NCBI RefSeq assembly: GCF_018688255.1
Contig: NZ_CP061314.1
Location: forward strand, 186,001-250,000
Reading direction: 5' to 3'
Length of the DNA stretch: 64,000 nucleotides
Origin: Polynucleobacter corsicus
GTDB taxonomy: Bacteria; Pseudomonadota; Gammaproteobacteria; Burkholderiales; Burkholderiaceae
The notes under the pieces are model-generated. The model made no database searches and was not told the DNA's origin. It worked only from the letters and a program-made list of their open reading frames with translations. This document shows positions 14,802 to 23,899 of the stretch, one piece after another. The translations under genes were made by a program, and so were the position numbers. Position 1 is the first letter of the stretch. Each line of letters opens with the position of its first letter.

Positions 14802-16166
14802 TCAGGGCTTACCGCGACTAGCGGCTTGCTCTTCGAGGCGATGCTCCAAATAGTGAATACTGGTTCCGCCTTCGATGAAGTTCGGATCGAGCATGAGTTC
14901 ACGGTGCAGTGGCACATTGGTTGTTATGCCATCGATCACCATCTCAGAAAGCGCAATCTGCATACGGCGAATCGCTTGCTCGCGAGTATTGCCGTAAGCA
15001 ATCAACTTGCCAATCATAGAGTCGTAATTGGACGGCACTACATAACCACTATAGGCATGTGAGTCGACACGAATCCCAGGACCACCTGGCATGTGGAATG
15101 AACCAATTTTTCCTGGGCTTGGTGTGAACTTGAATGGGTCTTCTGCATTCAGACGGCATTCGATGGCATGACCACGGAAAACAATGTCTTTTTGGCGATA
15201 GCTGAGTTTTAAGCCGGCAGCGATGCGAATTTGTTCTTGAACAATATCAACGCCTGTAATCATTTCGGTGACTGGATGCTCTACTTGAACACGGGTGTTC
15301 ATCTCAATAAAGAAGAATTCGCCATCTTCATACAAAAACTCGAAAGTACCAGCACCACGGTAACCAATTTTTCTACAGGCTTCAGCACAGCGCTCACCAA
15401 TTTTGGCGATGGCACGGCGATCAATGCCAGGTGCCGGAGCTTCCTCAATCACTTTTTGGTGGCGACGTTGCATGGAGCAATCACGTTCACCTAACCAAAT
15501 GGCATTGCCATGGGTATCAGCCAAAATCTGGATCTCTACGTGGCGAGGCTTTTCTAAAAACTTCTCCATGTAGACTTCGGGATTACCAAAAGCACGACCC
15601 GCTTCTTCTTTAGTCATATTGACCGCATTGAGAAGGGCGGCTTCGGTATGCACAACACGCATGCCACGACCACCACCACCGCCAGCAGCCTTAATGATGA
15701 CTGGATAACCTACTTTTTTGGCGGTAGCAATAATTTCTTTAGGATTGCTTGGTAAGGCGCCTTCAGAGCCTGGAACGCAAGGAACACCTGCTTTGATCAT
15801 GGCGCGCTTGGCTGAAACCTTATCACCCATCAAGCGAATTGAAGTTGCAGTGGGACCAATAAATGCAAAGCCGGATTTCTCAACGCGTTCTGCAAAATCG
15901 GCGTTCTCAGAGAGAAAACCGTAGCCAGGATGAATTGCTTCAGCATCCGTTACTTCCGCCGCTGAAATGATGGCCGGCATATTGAGATAGCTCAGTGGTG
16001 ATGGCGCAGGCCCAATACAGACTGCTTCATCTGCAAGCTTTACATATTTAGCTTCTTTGTCTGCGGTTGAGTAGACCACCACAGTTTTAATTCCCAACTC
16101 GCGACATGCGCGTTGGATGCGGAGAGCAATTTCTCCGCGATTGGCAATCAGAATCTTATCGAACAT
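14802..16166 (-). CDS. accC: Acetyl-CoA carboxylase, biotin carboxylase subunit
   Basis: Carboxylates biotin on AccB with bicarbonate and ATP, the first half-reaction of malonyl-CoA synthesis. The 454-residue ATP-grasp enzyme shows MFDKILIANRGEIALRIQRACRELGI at the N-terminus, the glycine-rich loop GGGGGRGMRVV, EKPRHVEIQILAD, RDCSMQRRHQKVIEEAPAP and the catalytic EMNTRVQVEHPVTE. It sits 52 bases downstream of accB and 34 upstream of the prmA fusion, in a minus-strand operon that starts at aroQ. Confidence 0.97.
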   Translation of the reverse strand: MFDKILIANRGEIALRIQRACRELGIKTVVVYSTADKEAKYVKLADEAVCIGPAPSPLSYLNMPAIISAAEVTDAEAIHPGYGFLSENADFAERVEKSGFAFIGPTATSIRLMGDKVSAKRAMIKAGVPCVPGSEGALPSNPKEIIATAKKVGYPVIIKAAGGGGGRGMRVVHTEAALLNAVNMTKEEAGRAFGNPEVYMEKFLEKPRHVEIQILADTHGNAIWLGERDCSMQRRHQKVIEEAPAPGIDRRAIAKIGERCAEACRKIGYRGAGTFEFLYEDGEFFFIEMNTRVQVEHPVTEMITGVDIVQEQIRIAAGLKLSYRQKDIVFRGHAIECRLNAEDPFKFTPSPGKIGSFHMPGGPGIRVDSHAYSGYVVPSNYDSMIGKLIAYGNTREQAIRRMQIALSEMVIDGITTNVPLHRELMLDPNFIEGGTSIHYLEHRLEEQAASRGKP

Positions 16167-16218
16167 GTCGGCTCTGAGTTAAATAACGGTGGATTGGAAT
16201 AGATCTAAGGGAGATCTA

Positions 16219-16668
16219 TTAAGCGATGATGAACAGCGGTTGATCAAATTCAACGCCTTGACCGTTTTCACACAGAATTTGCTTAATAACGCCTGCTTGC
16301 TCAGACTCAATTTCATTGAGAAGTTTCATCGCTTCAATAATGCACAGCGTTTGACCCACTTTGACGGTGTCGCCAACTTTTACGAAATCCGGAGACTCGG
16401 GGTTTGGGGCGCGATAGAAAGTGCCCACCATTGGTGAGCGAGCAATAAAACCAGTTTCAGCAGGCGCTTCCTCGATATTTGGTGCAGCCGCAGGAGCGGC
16501 TTGCGTAGCTTGAGCAGGCGCTGGATTGGCGTAAACCAGTTGACCTGCAGGAGCGGGAGAGCCGGCATTCACAATGCGAACACGGTCTTCACCTTCATTG
16601 ACTTCTAATTCAGAAATTCCTGATTCAGAAACAAGGTCGATTAGGGTTTTAAGTTTTCTTAGGTCCAT
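16219..16668 (-). CDS. accB: Biotin carboxyl carrier protein of acetyl-CoA carboxylase
   Basis: Carries the biotin that moves CO2 between AccC and the AccAD transferase. The 149-residue protein has an N-terminal dimer segment (MDLRKLKTLIDLVSESGISELEVNEGEDRVRIV), an Ala/Pro-rich mobile linker (about 45-70) and a lipoyl-type domain with the biotin attachment motif IEAMKLLNEIES, lysine at about residue 115, preceded by SPMVGTFYRAPNPESPDFVKVGD. Located between aroQ (36 bases upstream) and accC. Confidence 0.97.
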   Translation of the reverse strand: MDLRKLKTLIDLVSESGISELEVNEGEDRVRIVNAGSPAPAGQLVYANPAPAQATQAAPAAAPNIEEAPAETGFIARSPMVGTFYRAPNPESPDFVKVGDTVKVGQTLCIIEAMKLLNEIESEQAGVIKQILCENGQGVEFDQPLFIIA

Positions 16669-16704
16669 GGAAAGGCTTCCTCTCGGGTAATTCTGAATAA
16701 ATCT

Positions 16705-17154
16705 TTATTTTTGTAAACGTGCAATAGCTGCTTGGAGAGCCAATTCGTAACCAATGGCGCCCAAACCGCAGATAACGCCGGTAGCAATATCAGACAGGTA
16801 GGAGTGTTTGCGGAACTCCTCACGTTGATGAATATTAGACAGGTGTACTTCAGTAAAAGGGATGGCAACCCCAGCCAGTGCATCACGCAAGGCAACGCTG
16901 GTATGGGTAAAAGCGCCTGGATTGATGATGATGAAATCCACCCCATCTTGTTTGGCCTTTTGAACTCGGTCAATCAGCTCGCCTTCATGGTTACTTTGGA
17001 AGGTAGATAAATCAACTGAGTGGGATTTGGCGATCGCACCTAGCTTTGTATGAATATCTTCCATGGTAGTTTTGCCGTAAACCTCTGGCTCACGGGTTCC
17101 CAACAGATTGAGGTTGGGGCCTTGGATAACGAGAATTGAAGTATTTTTCGACAT
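16705..17154 (-). CDS. aroQ: 3-dehydroquinate dehydratase, type II
   Basis: Third step of the shikimate pathway, 3-dehydroquinate to 3-dehydroshikimate. The 149-residue size and the motifs GPNLNLLGTREPEVYG (with the catalytic tyrosine), FQSNHEGELIDRVQKA, INPGAFTHTSVALRDAL and EVHLSNIHQREEFRKHSYLS are those of the type II dodecameric enzyme. It is the first gene of the aroQ-accB-accC-prmA cluster, an arrangement common in proteobacteria. The promoter should lie in the 248-base gap upstream. Confidence 0.97.
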   Translation of the reverse strand: MSKNTSILVIQGPNLNLLGTREPEVYGKTTMEDIHTKLGAIAKSHSVDLSTFQSNHEGELIDRVQKAKQDGVDFIIINPGAFTHTSVALRDALAGVAIPFTEVHLSNIHQREEFRKHSYLSDIATGVICGLGAIGYELALQAAIARLQK

Positions 17155-17402
17155 AGATCGATATTTTTAGAGGCAGTTAGGTTTTATTACGGAGATAAAG
17201 CTTTCCTCTGAAAACTGCTTATTCAATGATGAATCTTCTTCATCTTGCACTTAAAGTATACCTCCGGAGTGCTGTCCTAAGCCCAAAAATGACCCAATAA
17301 ACTCACTATTTTTTATGCTTTGAAGTGTAAATACTGCAATATTCAGCTCAAAAACTGCTCATGTTGACCGCAATGGTGATTGCAAAGATCATTTAAAAAG
17401 TC
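17155..17402 (-). other. Intergenic region with probable aroQ-acc promoter
   Basis: No gene is visible in these 248 bases. On the minus strand TATACT (within 17259-17264) preceded by the palindrome CTCCGGAG could be a -10 with a poor -35, and TTGCAG/CATAAA with 16 bases between lies further upstream. GCAGTT and AACTGC plus AGAGG and CCTCT in 17170-17218 could pair in the leader of the aroQ transcript. The acetyl-CoA carboxylase operon often has a long regulated leader; here this is only suggestive. Confidence 0.4.
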
Positions 17403-17930
17403 TTATAAAGCTGATTTAATTACACTTCTGAGCTCTTCTTCGCTTATCTTTCCTAATTTGCTGCTAGTAGACTTGCCTTGAGAATTAATAATGACGGTGT
17501 AAGGAAGTGCACCTTGGGCATTCCCCATCTGCTTCGAGATATTACTGCCCTCAAGTCCGCCAATCACAACTGGGTAAGAAACTGGGGTCATTTCTAGGAA
17601 TTGACGAATATTAGAGGGTGAATCGATGCCAATACCGACAAATAAGACATTTTGGCTCTTGAACTCTGCTTGTAATTTATCCAAAGTGGGCATTTCTTCA
17701 ACGCAGGGAGGGCACCAGGATGCCCAGAAGTTCACCACGAGCACTTTTCCGCGCCATTGTTCGGTATCAACTGATTTTCCATCCGGTGTTTGCCATAGGT
17801 TGGCAAAAAAGGCCTTGATAGCAGGGTCATCTGCAAGCTCTGATCTGAAGATCCATTGCGAGGTCGCCACTCCTGCAGCAAGGGCTACGAGGCTAAATCC
17901 AATGATGCTCACCCACTGTCTTCGATTCAT
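17403..17930 (-). CDS. TlpA-like thiol-disulfide oxidoreductase
   Basis: A 175-residue membrane-anchored thioredoxin-fold protein. Residues 8-24 (VSIIGFSLVALAAGVAT) form a signal anchor, followed by a TlpA/ResA-type domain with WRGKVLVVNFWASWCPPCVEEMPTLDKL, where CPPC is the redox site, and the cis-proline region GALPYTVIINSQGK. It probably reduces disulfides in the periplasm, for instance during cytochrome c maturation. It diverges from mpl with 26 bases between the starts and is separated from aroQ by the 248-base gap. Confidence 0.9.
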   Translation of the reverse strand: MNRRQWVSIIGFSLVALAAGVATSQWIFRSELADDPAIKAFFANLWQTPDGKSVDTEQWRGKVLVVNFWASWCPPCVEEMPTLDKLQAEFKSQNVLFVGIGIDSPSNIRQFLEMTPVSYPVVIGGLEGSNISKQMGNAQGALPYTVIINSQGKSTSSKLGKISEEELRSVIKSAL

Positions 17931-17944
17931 TGCTGCTCCTTAGC

Positions 17945-17950
17945 TAAAAT
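17945..17950 (+). promoter_or_regulatory. -10-like box TAAAAT abutting the mpl start
   Basis: TAAAAT ends six bases before the ATG at 17957, so a transcript from it would begin at the start codon. There is no Shine-Dalgarno sequence before this ATG, and the -35 region is weak. Candidate leaderless promoter. Confidence 0.35.
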
Positions 17951-17956
17951 TCCCCA

Positions 17957-19363
17957 ATGCATATTCATATCTTGGGCATTTGCGGTACTTTCATGGGCGG
18001 CATTGCCGCAATCGCTCGGCAGGCCGGACACCGTGTAACTGGCTGTGATGCCAACGTATATCCACCGATGAGCACGCAGCTTGAAGCGCAGGGCATTGAG
18101 CTCATTGAGGGATTCTCACCGGATCAATTATTACAGTTTGAGACGATGCCGGATTTATTTGTGATTGGTAATGTCGTTTCTCGTGGCAATCCACTGATGG
18201 AAGCTATTCTGAATCAAGGTCTTCCTTACACATCAGGCCCTCAGTGGCTGGGTGAGCAAGTTCTTTTTGGTAGACATGTTTTGGCTGTTGCCGGTACGCA
18301 TGGCAAAACCACCACCTCTGCCATGCTGGCCTGGATCTTAGAGTTCAATCATTACAAGCCCGGTTATTTGATTGGTGGAGTGCCATTGAATTTCACGGTA
18401 TCGGCCCGCTTAGGCGAGAGTCAATATTTCGTAATCGAGGCCGATGAATACGATACGGCGTTTTTTGATAAGCGTAGTAAGTTTGTTCACTATCGCCCGC
18501 GTACCGCTTTATTAAATAATCTCGAGTTTGATCACGCCGATATTTTTGCTGATCTTGCTGCAATCGAAACCCAGTTTCATCATTTAGTGCGCACAGTACC
18601 GGGTAATGGTCTCGTGGTCGTCAACGGCGAAGAGCCCGCATTAGAAAGAGTCATAGCACGTGGCGCTTGGGCGCCTGTTGAAAAGTTTGGTCAAGATAAA
18701 CACAATGCCTGGTCTTTGATTTCTCAAGATGCTGATGGTTTTATTGTTTTGCAAGAGGGTAAAGAAGTTGCAACGGTCGCGTGGGCCCCAGACTCTGGTG
18801 TCATGGGTCGACATAATCAGCTCAATGCATTGGCAGCTATTGCGTCAGCAAATCATATTGGTATTTCACCAGCCGATGCCGCACGCGCTTTAGCTGAGTT
18901 TAAAAATGTGAAGCGTCGTTTAGAGACGATTGGCGTAGCAAATGATGTAACCGTTTACGATGACTTTGCGCACCACCCAACCGCAATTATTACTACTGTA
19001 GATGGCTTACGTCGCCGCATAGGGCAGTCACGAATTTTGGCAGTATTAGAACCTCGTTCCAATACGATGAAGCTGGGTGTCATGAAAGCGCAACTACCTC
19101 ATAGTCTAGAAGCTGCTGATAAGATTTTTGCTTACGGCGCAAGCGCTGGTAAGGATTCCTTAGGCTGGGACTTAAATGAAGTCTTAGCCCCATTAAATGC
19201 AAAAAGTGACAATCGTGCTGCAGCCTTTGATGATCTAGCTGCTTTAGTTAAGGCTGTTACAAATGAAGCCAAGCCTGGCGATCATATTCTGGTGATGAGC
19301 AATGGTGGCTTTGGTGGAGTGCACCAAAAAATATTGACTGCAATACAAGAGAAAGCAAAGTAA
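17957..19363 (+). CDS. mpl: UDP-N-acetylmuramate:L-alanyl-gamma-D-glutamyl-meso-diaminopimelate ligase
   Basis: Reattaches the recycled murein tripeptide to UDP-MurNAc, joining peptidoglycan recycling to synthesis. The 468-residue Mur ligase begins MHIHILGICGTFMGGIAAIARQAGHRVTGCD, distinct from MurC, with the ATP loop GTHGKTTTSAMLAWILE, EADEYDTAFFDKRSKFVHYRPRTALLNNLEFDHADIF and YDDFAHHPTAIITT. It complements the AmpD-like amidase at 6.1-6.9 kb, which makes its substrate upstream in the same recycling route. The stop codon overlaps the start of the FabG-like gene (TAATG). Confidence 0.96.
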   Translation: MHIHILGICGTFMGGIAAIARQAGHRVTGCDANVYPPMSTQLEAQGIELIEGFSPDQLLQFETMPDLFVIGNVVSRGNPLMEAILNQGLPYTSGPQWLGEQVLFGRHVLAVAGTHGKTTTSAMLAWILEFNHYKPGYLIGGVPLNFTVSARLGESQYFVIEADEYDTAFFDKRSKFVHYRPRTALLNNLEFDHADIFADLAAIETQFHHLVRTVPGNGLVVVNGEEPALERVIARGAWAPVEKFGQDKHNAWSLISQDADGFIVLQEGKEVATVAWAPDSGVMGRHNQLNALAAIASANHIGISPADAARALAEFKNVKRRLETIGVANDVTVYDDFAHHPTAIITTVDGLRRRIGQSRILAVLEPRSNTMKLGVMKAQLPHSLEAADKIFAYGASAGKDSLGWDLNEVLAPLNAKSDNRAAAFDDLAALVKAVTNEAKPGDHILVMSNGGFGGVHQKILTAIQEKAK

Positions 19364-20097
19364 TGAGTATGAGACTAAAAGATAAAGTAGCCATCATTAC
19401 TGGTGCTGCGAAAGGCATTGGCCTTGCGACTGCAAAACGTTTTGCGCAAGAAGGCGCAAAGGTCATGATTGCGGATGTCAATCCCGAGGCGGTTAAAGCT
19501 GCATCAGATCTCATTCCTAACTCAGAAGCCTATGTCATGAACGTGACTGATCGTACGAGTATTGAAGCGGCTGTTGATCAAACTATGCAGCGCCACGGCC
19601 GTATTGATATTTTGATTAACAATGCTGGCATCACGCAAGATGCACGCTTAGTCAAAATGACCGAAGCACAGTTTGATACGGTGATTGATGTCAATTTGAA
19701 GGGTGTCTTCAATTGCACGCAGTTGGTCGTTCCACATATGCTGGAGGCTGGTAAGGGCGCTGTCGTCAACGCCTCTAGCGTTGTCGGCATTTATGGAAAC
19801 TTCGGTCAGACAAATTATTCAGCTACGAAGTTTGGAGTGATTGGATTCACTAAAACCTGGGCGCGTGAATTAGGTCCAAAAGGTATTCGGGTAAATGCAG
19901 TATGCCCAGGGTTTATTGCCACTGAGATGGTCAAAGCTATGCCAGAAAATATTTTGAAAGATATTGAAAGGCGCAGTTGGTTGGGTCGCTTGGGCACTCC
20001 AGAAGAAATGGCGAACGTGTATTTATTCTTGGCGAGTGATGAAGCTAGTTATGTGAATGGTGTTGCACTTGAGGCCAGCGGCGGGATCTCACTCTAA
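19363..20097 (+). CDS. FabG-like 3-oxoacyl-ACP/acetoacetyl-CoA reductase (SDR family)
   Basis: A 244-residue classical short-chain dehydrogenase. TGAAKGIGLATAKRFAQEGA is the NADP(H) loop, NNAGITQDARLVKM the NNAG motif, and the catalytic triad is the serine in VNASSVVGIYGNFG with Y-x3-K in YSATKFG. The closing part (GFIATEMVKAMPENI, VNGVALEASGGI) matches FabG and PhaB-like reductases. Not being next to fabD/acpP, it may be a second FabG-type enzyme rather than the main fatty-acid one. The start overlaps the mpl stop, and the RNB gene starts two bases after its stop, so all three are one transcript. Confidence 0.85.
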   Translation: MSMRLKDKVAIITGAAKGIGLATAKRFAQEGAKVMIADVNPEAVKAASDLIPNSEAYVMNVTDRTSIEAAVDQTMQRHGRIDILINNAGITQDARLVKMTEAQFDTVIDVNLKGVFNCTQLVVPHMLEAGKGAVVNASSVVGIYGNFGQTNYSATKFGVIGFTKTWARELGPKGIRVNAVCPGFIATEMVKAMPENILKDIERRSWLGRLGTPEEMANVYLFLASDEASYVNGVALEASGGISL

Positions 20098-20099
20098 CA

Positions 20100-22088
20100 A
20101 TGCATCTTTTATACGAAGAGGGTGGCGACATCAAGGTCGCCACAGTCCAGTCTGCCTCAGGCGCTGGCGATGCTGAATCTTGGCAGGCAACTAGTCTGTC
20201 TGGGAAAAAGATTAAGTTAAAGGCTAAAGAAGTTTGGCTCCGTTTTGAAAAGCCAGAACCTCAAGCCTTAATGGATGAGGCAAGCACTTTATCCAAAGAG
20301 ATTGATCTGCAGTTTTTATGGGACTGTGCCCCTGATGAAGAATTTGGTTTAGTAGATGTTGCTCAAGAGTACTTCGGCGCACAAGCTAGCGTAGCGCAAC
20401 AGACTGCATTAGCCATTGCATTGCAGGGCGCGCCAGTATTTTTCCGTCGCAAAGGGCGCGGACGTTTTCAAAGGGCGCCACTAGAGCAACTGCAGGCTGG
20501 TTTAGCTGCGCTCGAGCGCAAGCAAAAAGAATTAGAGCAGCAGACTGCATGGCAACAAGAACTGGTAGCTGGAGTCTTTCCAGAAACACTCAAGTCTCAA
20601 GCACATCAACTTTTATTTTCTCCGGATAAAAATACCTCTGCCTATAAAGCATTGATTGCAGCGTGTACTGAGTCAGGAGAGTCGCCTGCCCAGCTCATGA
20701 TCCGTTGTGGTGCGATTGACTCACCCTTGCAATATCACCAGGGGATGTTCTTAAAAGCGCATTTCCCACAGGGCTCCGAGCATGACCCAAGTTTGGCGGT
20801 GGATCAAGCTGCGTTAGATGCTGCTATTTCAGAATTGCCTATCGCTGAAGTCACTGCGTTCTCAATAGATGACTCAGGTACTACTGAAATTGATGATGCT
20901 TTATCAGCCACTACGCTCGAGGGTGGCGGACATCGTATCGGTATTCATATTGCGGCACCTGGCTTGGTGATCGCTAAGGATGATGCTTTAGATAAAGTTG
21001 CACGTACTCGCATGTCTACCGTGTATTTCCCTGGCGACAAAATTACGATGTTGCCCGATACGGTGATTTCGCAGTTTTCATTAGATGAAGGCGCTGCTCG
21101 TCCGGCCTTATCAATCTATGTCGATATCGATTCGACCGGAGTGCTAGATAAAGACTCCTTGCAGTTGCGTGCCGAGATGGTTCCGATGGGGGCAAATCTT
21201 CGCCTTGAGAATTTAGAGCATCTGGTAACAGAAGAAAGTTTGGCAGATGAATCGGCTGACTATGCTTATCGTCAAGAGCTCAGTGTGTTGTGGGCCGCAG
21301 CAAAGTTATTGCATGCAGGGCGCCAGGAGCAGCGTGTAGTGAATGGTTTGCGTCCTGAGCAATTAGGGGTCTTGGATCCCAATGCCTTAGCGAGAGACTT
21401 TCATTTTCAAATTAAAGAAGTTGATGGTGTGCGGCGGGTAGACATTACTCCTCGTCAACGCGGCTCCATCCTCGATACCATCGTTGCTGAGTGGATGATT
21501 TATTGTAATAGTGCCTCAGGACGCTTGTTAGCAGATCATGGGATACCTGGTTTGTTCCGTACTCAAAAGGGTTGGGGCCCCTTACGCACGCGTATGCAGA
21601 CAACTCCTGGTCCACATGAAGGATTGGGTTTGGAGTATTACGCCTGGTGCACGTCTCCATTGCGCCGCTATTCAGATTTGGTGAATCAATGGCAGTTAAT
21701 CGCTATAGCTAAACATGGCATTACCGCTAAGATGGTGGCGCCGTTTCCTCCGCGAGATGCGGCATTAATGGGTATCGCTGCTGATTTTGAAGCTTGCTAT
21801 TCAGCCTATGGTGAATATCAAGATCGCCTTGAGAAATATTGGTGCTTACGCTGGGCTACTCAAGACGAAGTTCCTAAGCAAGTTTTTGTGAGACATCTTA
21901 AGGAAGGCATGTCCCGAGTAGAGCCAGTCCCATTGCATCTTCCAGTTCCAGAGTTGGCGACCCATCCACGTATGACTCGAGCTGAAGTCAGTATTGCTGA
22001 TATTGATCTTCTGCAGCTCACAGCAGGGGTTCGAGTGCTTCATATAGAAACTCCAGAGGTTCCTGAGAGTGATGCAAGTCCCACCTAA
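20100..22088 (+). CDS. RNB-domain exoribonuclease (RNase II/R family)
   Basis: A 662-residue 3'-5' exoribonuclease. The catalytic RNB domain begins near residue 240: FSIDDSGTTEIDDALSA carries the acidic magnesium-binding cluster, followed by GIHIAAPGLVI, ARTRMSTVYFPGDKITMLP and a TSPLRRYSDLVNQWQL motif. The N-terminal third is long and lacks clear cold-shock motifs, and the C-terminal S1-like part is short, as in the divergent RNB proteins found beside aroE in Burkholderiales. Substrate is unknown; general RNA turnover is likely. Its 3' end overlaps the TonB-like gene by 17 bases. Confidence 0.85.
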   Translation: MHLLYEEGGDIKVATVQSASGAGDAESWQATSLSGKKIKLKAKEVWLRFEKPEPQALMDEASTLSKEIDLQFLWDCAPDEEFGLVDVAQEYFGAQASVAQQTALAIALQGAPVFFRRKGRGRFQRAPLEQLQAGLAALERKQKELEQQTAWQQELVAGVFPETLKSQAHQLLFSPDKNTSAYKALIAACTESGESPAQLMIRCGAIDSPLQYHQGMFLKAHFPQGSEHDPSLAVDQAALDAAISELPIAEVTAFSIDDSGTTEIDDALSATTLEGGGHRIGIHIAAPGLVIAKDDALDKVARTRMSTVYFPGDKITMLPDTVISQFSLDEGAARPALSIYVDIDSTGVLDKDSLQLRAEMVPMGANLRLENLEHLVTEESLADESADYAYRQELSVLWAAAKLLHAGRQEQRVVNGLRPEQLGVLDPNALARDFHFQIKEVDGVRRVDITPRQRGSILDTIVAEWMIYCNSASGRLLADHGIPGLFRTQKGWGPLRTRMQTTPGPHEGLGLEYYAWCTSPLRRYSDLVNQWQLIAIAKHGITAKMVAPFPPRDAALMGIAADFEACYSAYGEYQDRLEKYWCLRWATQDEVPKQVFVRHLKEGMSRVEPVPLHLPVPELATHPRMTRAEVSIADIDLLQLTAGVRVLHIETPEVPESDASPT

Positions 22089-22932
22089 GCTGACTCAGCT
22101 AGTAGTGCGCTTAGATGCTGGTTGGCGCCGCTACCCATTTCGCTATGCCCTAGGCCTCTCGATTTTGGCCCACCTTATTTTTCTATCGTTCCGCTGGGGC
22201 ATGGGAGAAATAGAAAATCGTCGTTTAAATACGCCACTCAGTGTTGTCTTAGTGAATGCTAGTAATCAAGTGGCACCTAAGCAGGCCAATAAATTAGCGC
22301 AAGCGGATTTGCATGGAGGCGGTAATACCCCCAATCAAGATGCTAGTGCGCTCCATCGAGCGAGGTTGGGCGCGGATGCGCGTCTCGAGGTTTTAGAAAA
22401 ACAGCAGAAACAAATGCTAGCCAAGCTCGAAGCAGATCGAGCGTTGTCAGGTGGTCGTAAAAGTGGTGATGAGAAAAAAACTGCATCCCAATTGAACTCT
22501 TTGGAGGCTGAGCTAGCCAAGCGTTTACAGGTCAATGGTCGCGAGCCTCGACGTAAGGTCATGACTGGTGCTAGTACAAAGGCGGTCGTATTTGCACAGT
22601 ATTACGATGCGATGCGTCAAAAGATAGAGGCTTATGGCAGCGCATTTTTCCCGCGGGCCAACGGTCGCCCCTTATATGGCAGTTTGGTGATTGTCCTTAG
22701 TGTGGATGCCCAAGGACGCATTGCCAATAATGCTCAGGGTAAGGATGGTTTGAGTATTGGACGAAGCTCTGGCAATCCTGAGTTAGATCGCCAGGCCTTA
22801 GCGATTGTTCGTGCTTCTGCCCCCTTCGGAGCTTTCCCTGCAGAAATGCGCAATCAGATTGATATCCTGGATTGGGTTTCTACATTTGACTTCACGCGGG
22901 ATGGATCTGATCGCTTGGATTTGCGTCCTTAA
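22072..22932 (+). CDS. TonB-like energy transducer protein
   Basis: A 286-residue protein with one N-terminal membrane segment (YALGLSILAHLIFLSF), a charged periplasmic stalk that is likely coiled coil (LEVLEKQQKQMLAKLEADRALSGG) and a C-terminal TonB-type domain (YGSLVIVLSVDAQGRI, NPELDRQALAIVRASAPFGAFP). TonB proteins pass proton-motive-force energy to outer-membrane receptors with ExbB-ExbD; neither partner is in this window. ATG at 22072 is preceded by an in-frame GTG at 22069; either may be used. It overlaps the RNB gene by 17 bases, suggesting coupled translation. Confidence 0.82.
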   Translation: MQVPPKLTQLVVRLDAGWRRYPFRYALGLSILAHLIFLSFRWGMGEIENRRLNTPLSVVLVNASNQVAPKQANKLAQADLHGGGNTPNQDASALHRARLGADARLEVLEKQQKQMLAKLEADRALSGGRKSGDEKKTASQLNSLEAELAKRLQVNGREPRRKVMTGASTKAVVFAQYYDAMRQKIEAYGSAFFPRANGRPLYGSLVIVLSVDAQGRIANNAQGKDGLSIGRSSGNPELDRQALAIVRASAPFGAFPAEMRNQIDILDWVSTFDFTRDGSDRLDLRP

Positions 22933-22958
22933 TTCAGAAGACATCATTCAACTTCGCT

Positions 22959-22964
22959 TATCCT
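22959..22964 (+). promoter_or_regulatory. -10-like box TATCCT next to the aroE start
   Basis: TATCCT ends nine bases before ATG 22974; a transcript from it would have a leader of about three bases. No Shine-Dalgarno sequence is present upstream of this ATG. Confidence 0.25.
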
Positions 22965-22973
22965 GTAGTCACT

Positions 22974-23882
22974 ATGAGTCAAGCCACTTCAGCTGAGTTG
23001 CATACAGACCCCACCCAATTTCCTGGTGTGGATGTTTATGCGGTCGCCGGTAATCCAATCTCACATAGCAAATCACCTGTTATTCATAAACGATTTGCTG
23101 AGCAGTCCAATCAGAAAATGCATTACGGGCGTTTACAGCCTGAACTTGGTGAATTCAAACCCGCTGTGCAAACTTTCTTTGCTGCTGGTGGCAAGGGTAT
23201 GAATATCACCGTGCCATTTAAATTAGATGCCCAGGCTTTTGCAGATGTATTAACACCGCGCGCGCAGCTTGCTGGCGCTGTAAATACTTTACGCATTCAA
23301 GATGGAAAAATCTTTGGTGATAACACTGATGGTGCTGGCTTAGTCAGAGACCTATTGGCTCAAGGTATTCAGATTCAAGGCTCCCGAATTTTACTGCTGG
23401 GAGCGGGTGGTGCTTCTCGCGGAGTGCTTGGTCCTTTATTAGAGCAATCGCCGGCAGAGTTAATTATTGCCAATCGATCCAATGTCAAGGCCGAGGATTT
23501 AGTTCAATTATTTAGTGATTTGGCTCACTCCCTACAGGTTGTATTGACTGCAGTTACTTTAGGCGAGCTGGAAGATGTAAGTAAGACCGCATCTCCTTTT
23601 GATCTCATTATTAATGCTACTGCTGCTGGGTTGTCAAATGAATCTCCTATTAGCGATGCCGCAGCAAGCAATGTATTTACTCCTCAGTCTTTTGCCTACG
23701 ACATGGTCTACGGCAAAGTCACTGCCTTGATGCAGCAAGCATTACATCGCGGTGCAAGGGTCAGTGATGGCTTAGGTATGTTGGTTGAGCAAGCCGCAGA
23801 TGCTTTCTTAATTTGGCGTGGTGCCCAGCTTGCTGATGCGATTGATTCTCGCGCTGTATTGGCAGAGCTTCGTAATTCCTAG
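22974..23882 (+). CDS. aroE: Shikimate dehydrogenase
   Basis: NADP-dependent reduction of 3-dehydroshikimate to shikimate, the step after AroQ, also in this window. The 302-residue protein shows VAGNPISHSKSPVIHKRFAEQ (shikimate binding), GKGMNITVPFKLDAQAFA with the catalytic lysine, DNTDGAGLVRDL, the nucleotide loop LLLGAGGASRGVLGPLLE, NATAAGLSNESP and GLGMLVEQAADAFLIWRG. It lies 41 bases after the TonB-like gene and 17 before mtgA, a conserved arrangement. Confidence 0.96.
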   Translation: MSQATSAELHTDPTQFPGVDVYAVAGNPISHSKSPVIHKRFAEQSNQKMHYGRLQPELGEFKPAVQTFFAAGGKGMNITVPFKLDAQAFADVLTPRAQLAGAVNTLRIQDGKIFGDNTDGAGLVRDLLAQGIQIQGSRILLLGAGGASRGVLGPLLEQSPAELIIANRSNVKAEDLVQLFSDLAHSLQVVLTAVTLGELEDVSKTASPFDLIINATAAGLSNESPISDAAASNVFTPQSFAYDMVYGKVTALMQQALHRGARVSDGLGMLVEQAADAFLIWRGAQLADAIDSRAVLAELRNS

Positions 23883-23899
23883 TTTCTAGCTGAGCTTCG

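Noticed and set aside
22069..22088. Overlap of the RNB and TonB-like genes as a sign of frameshift
   Set aside because: Both proteins are complete with their expected ends, and short overlaps are common in this dense genome.
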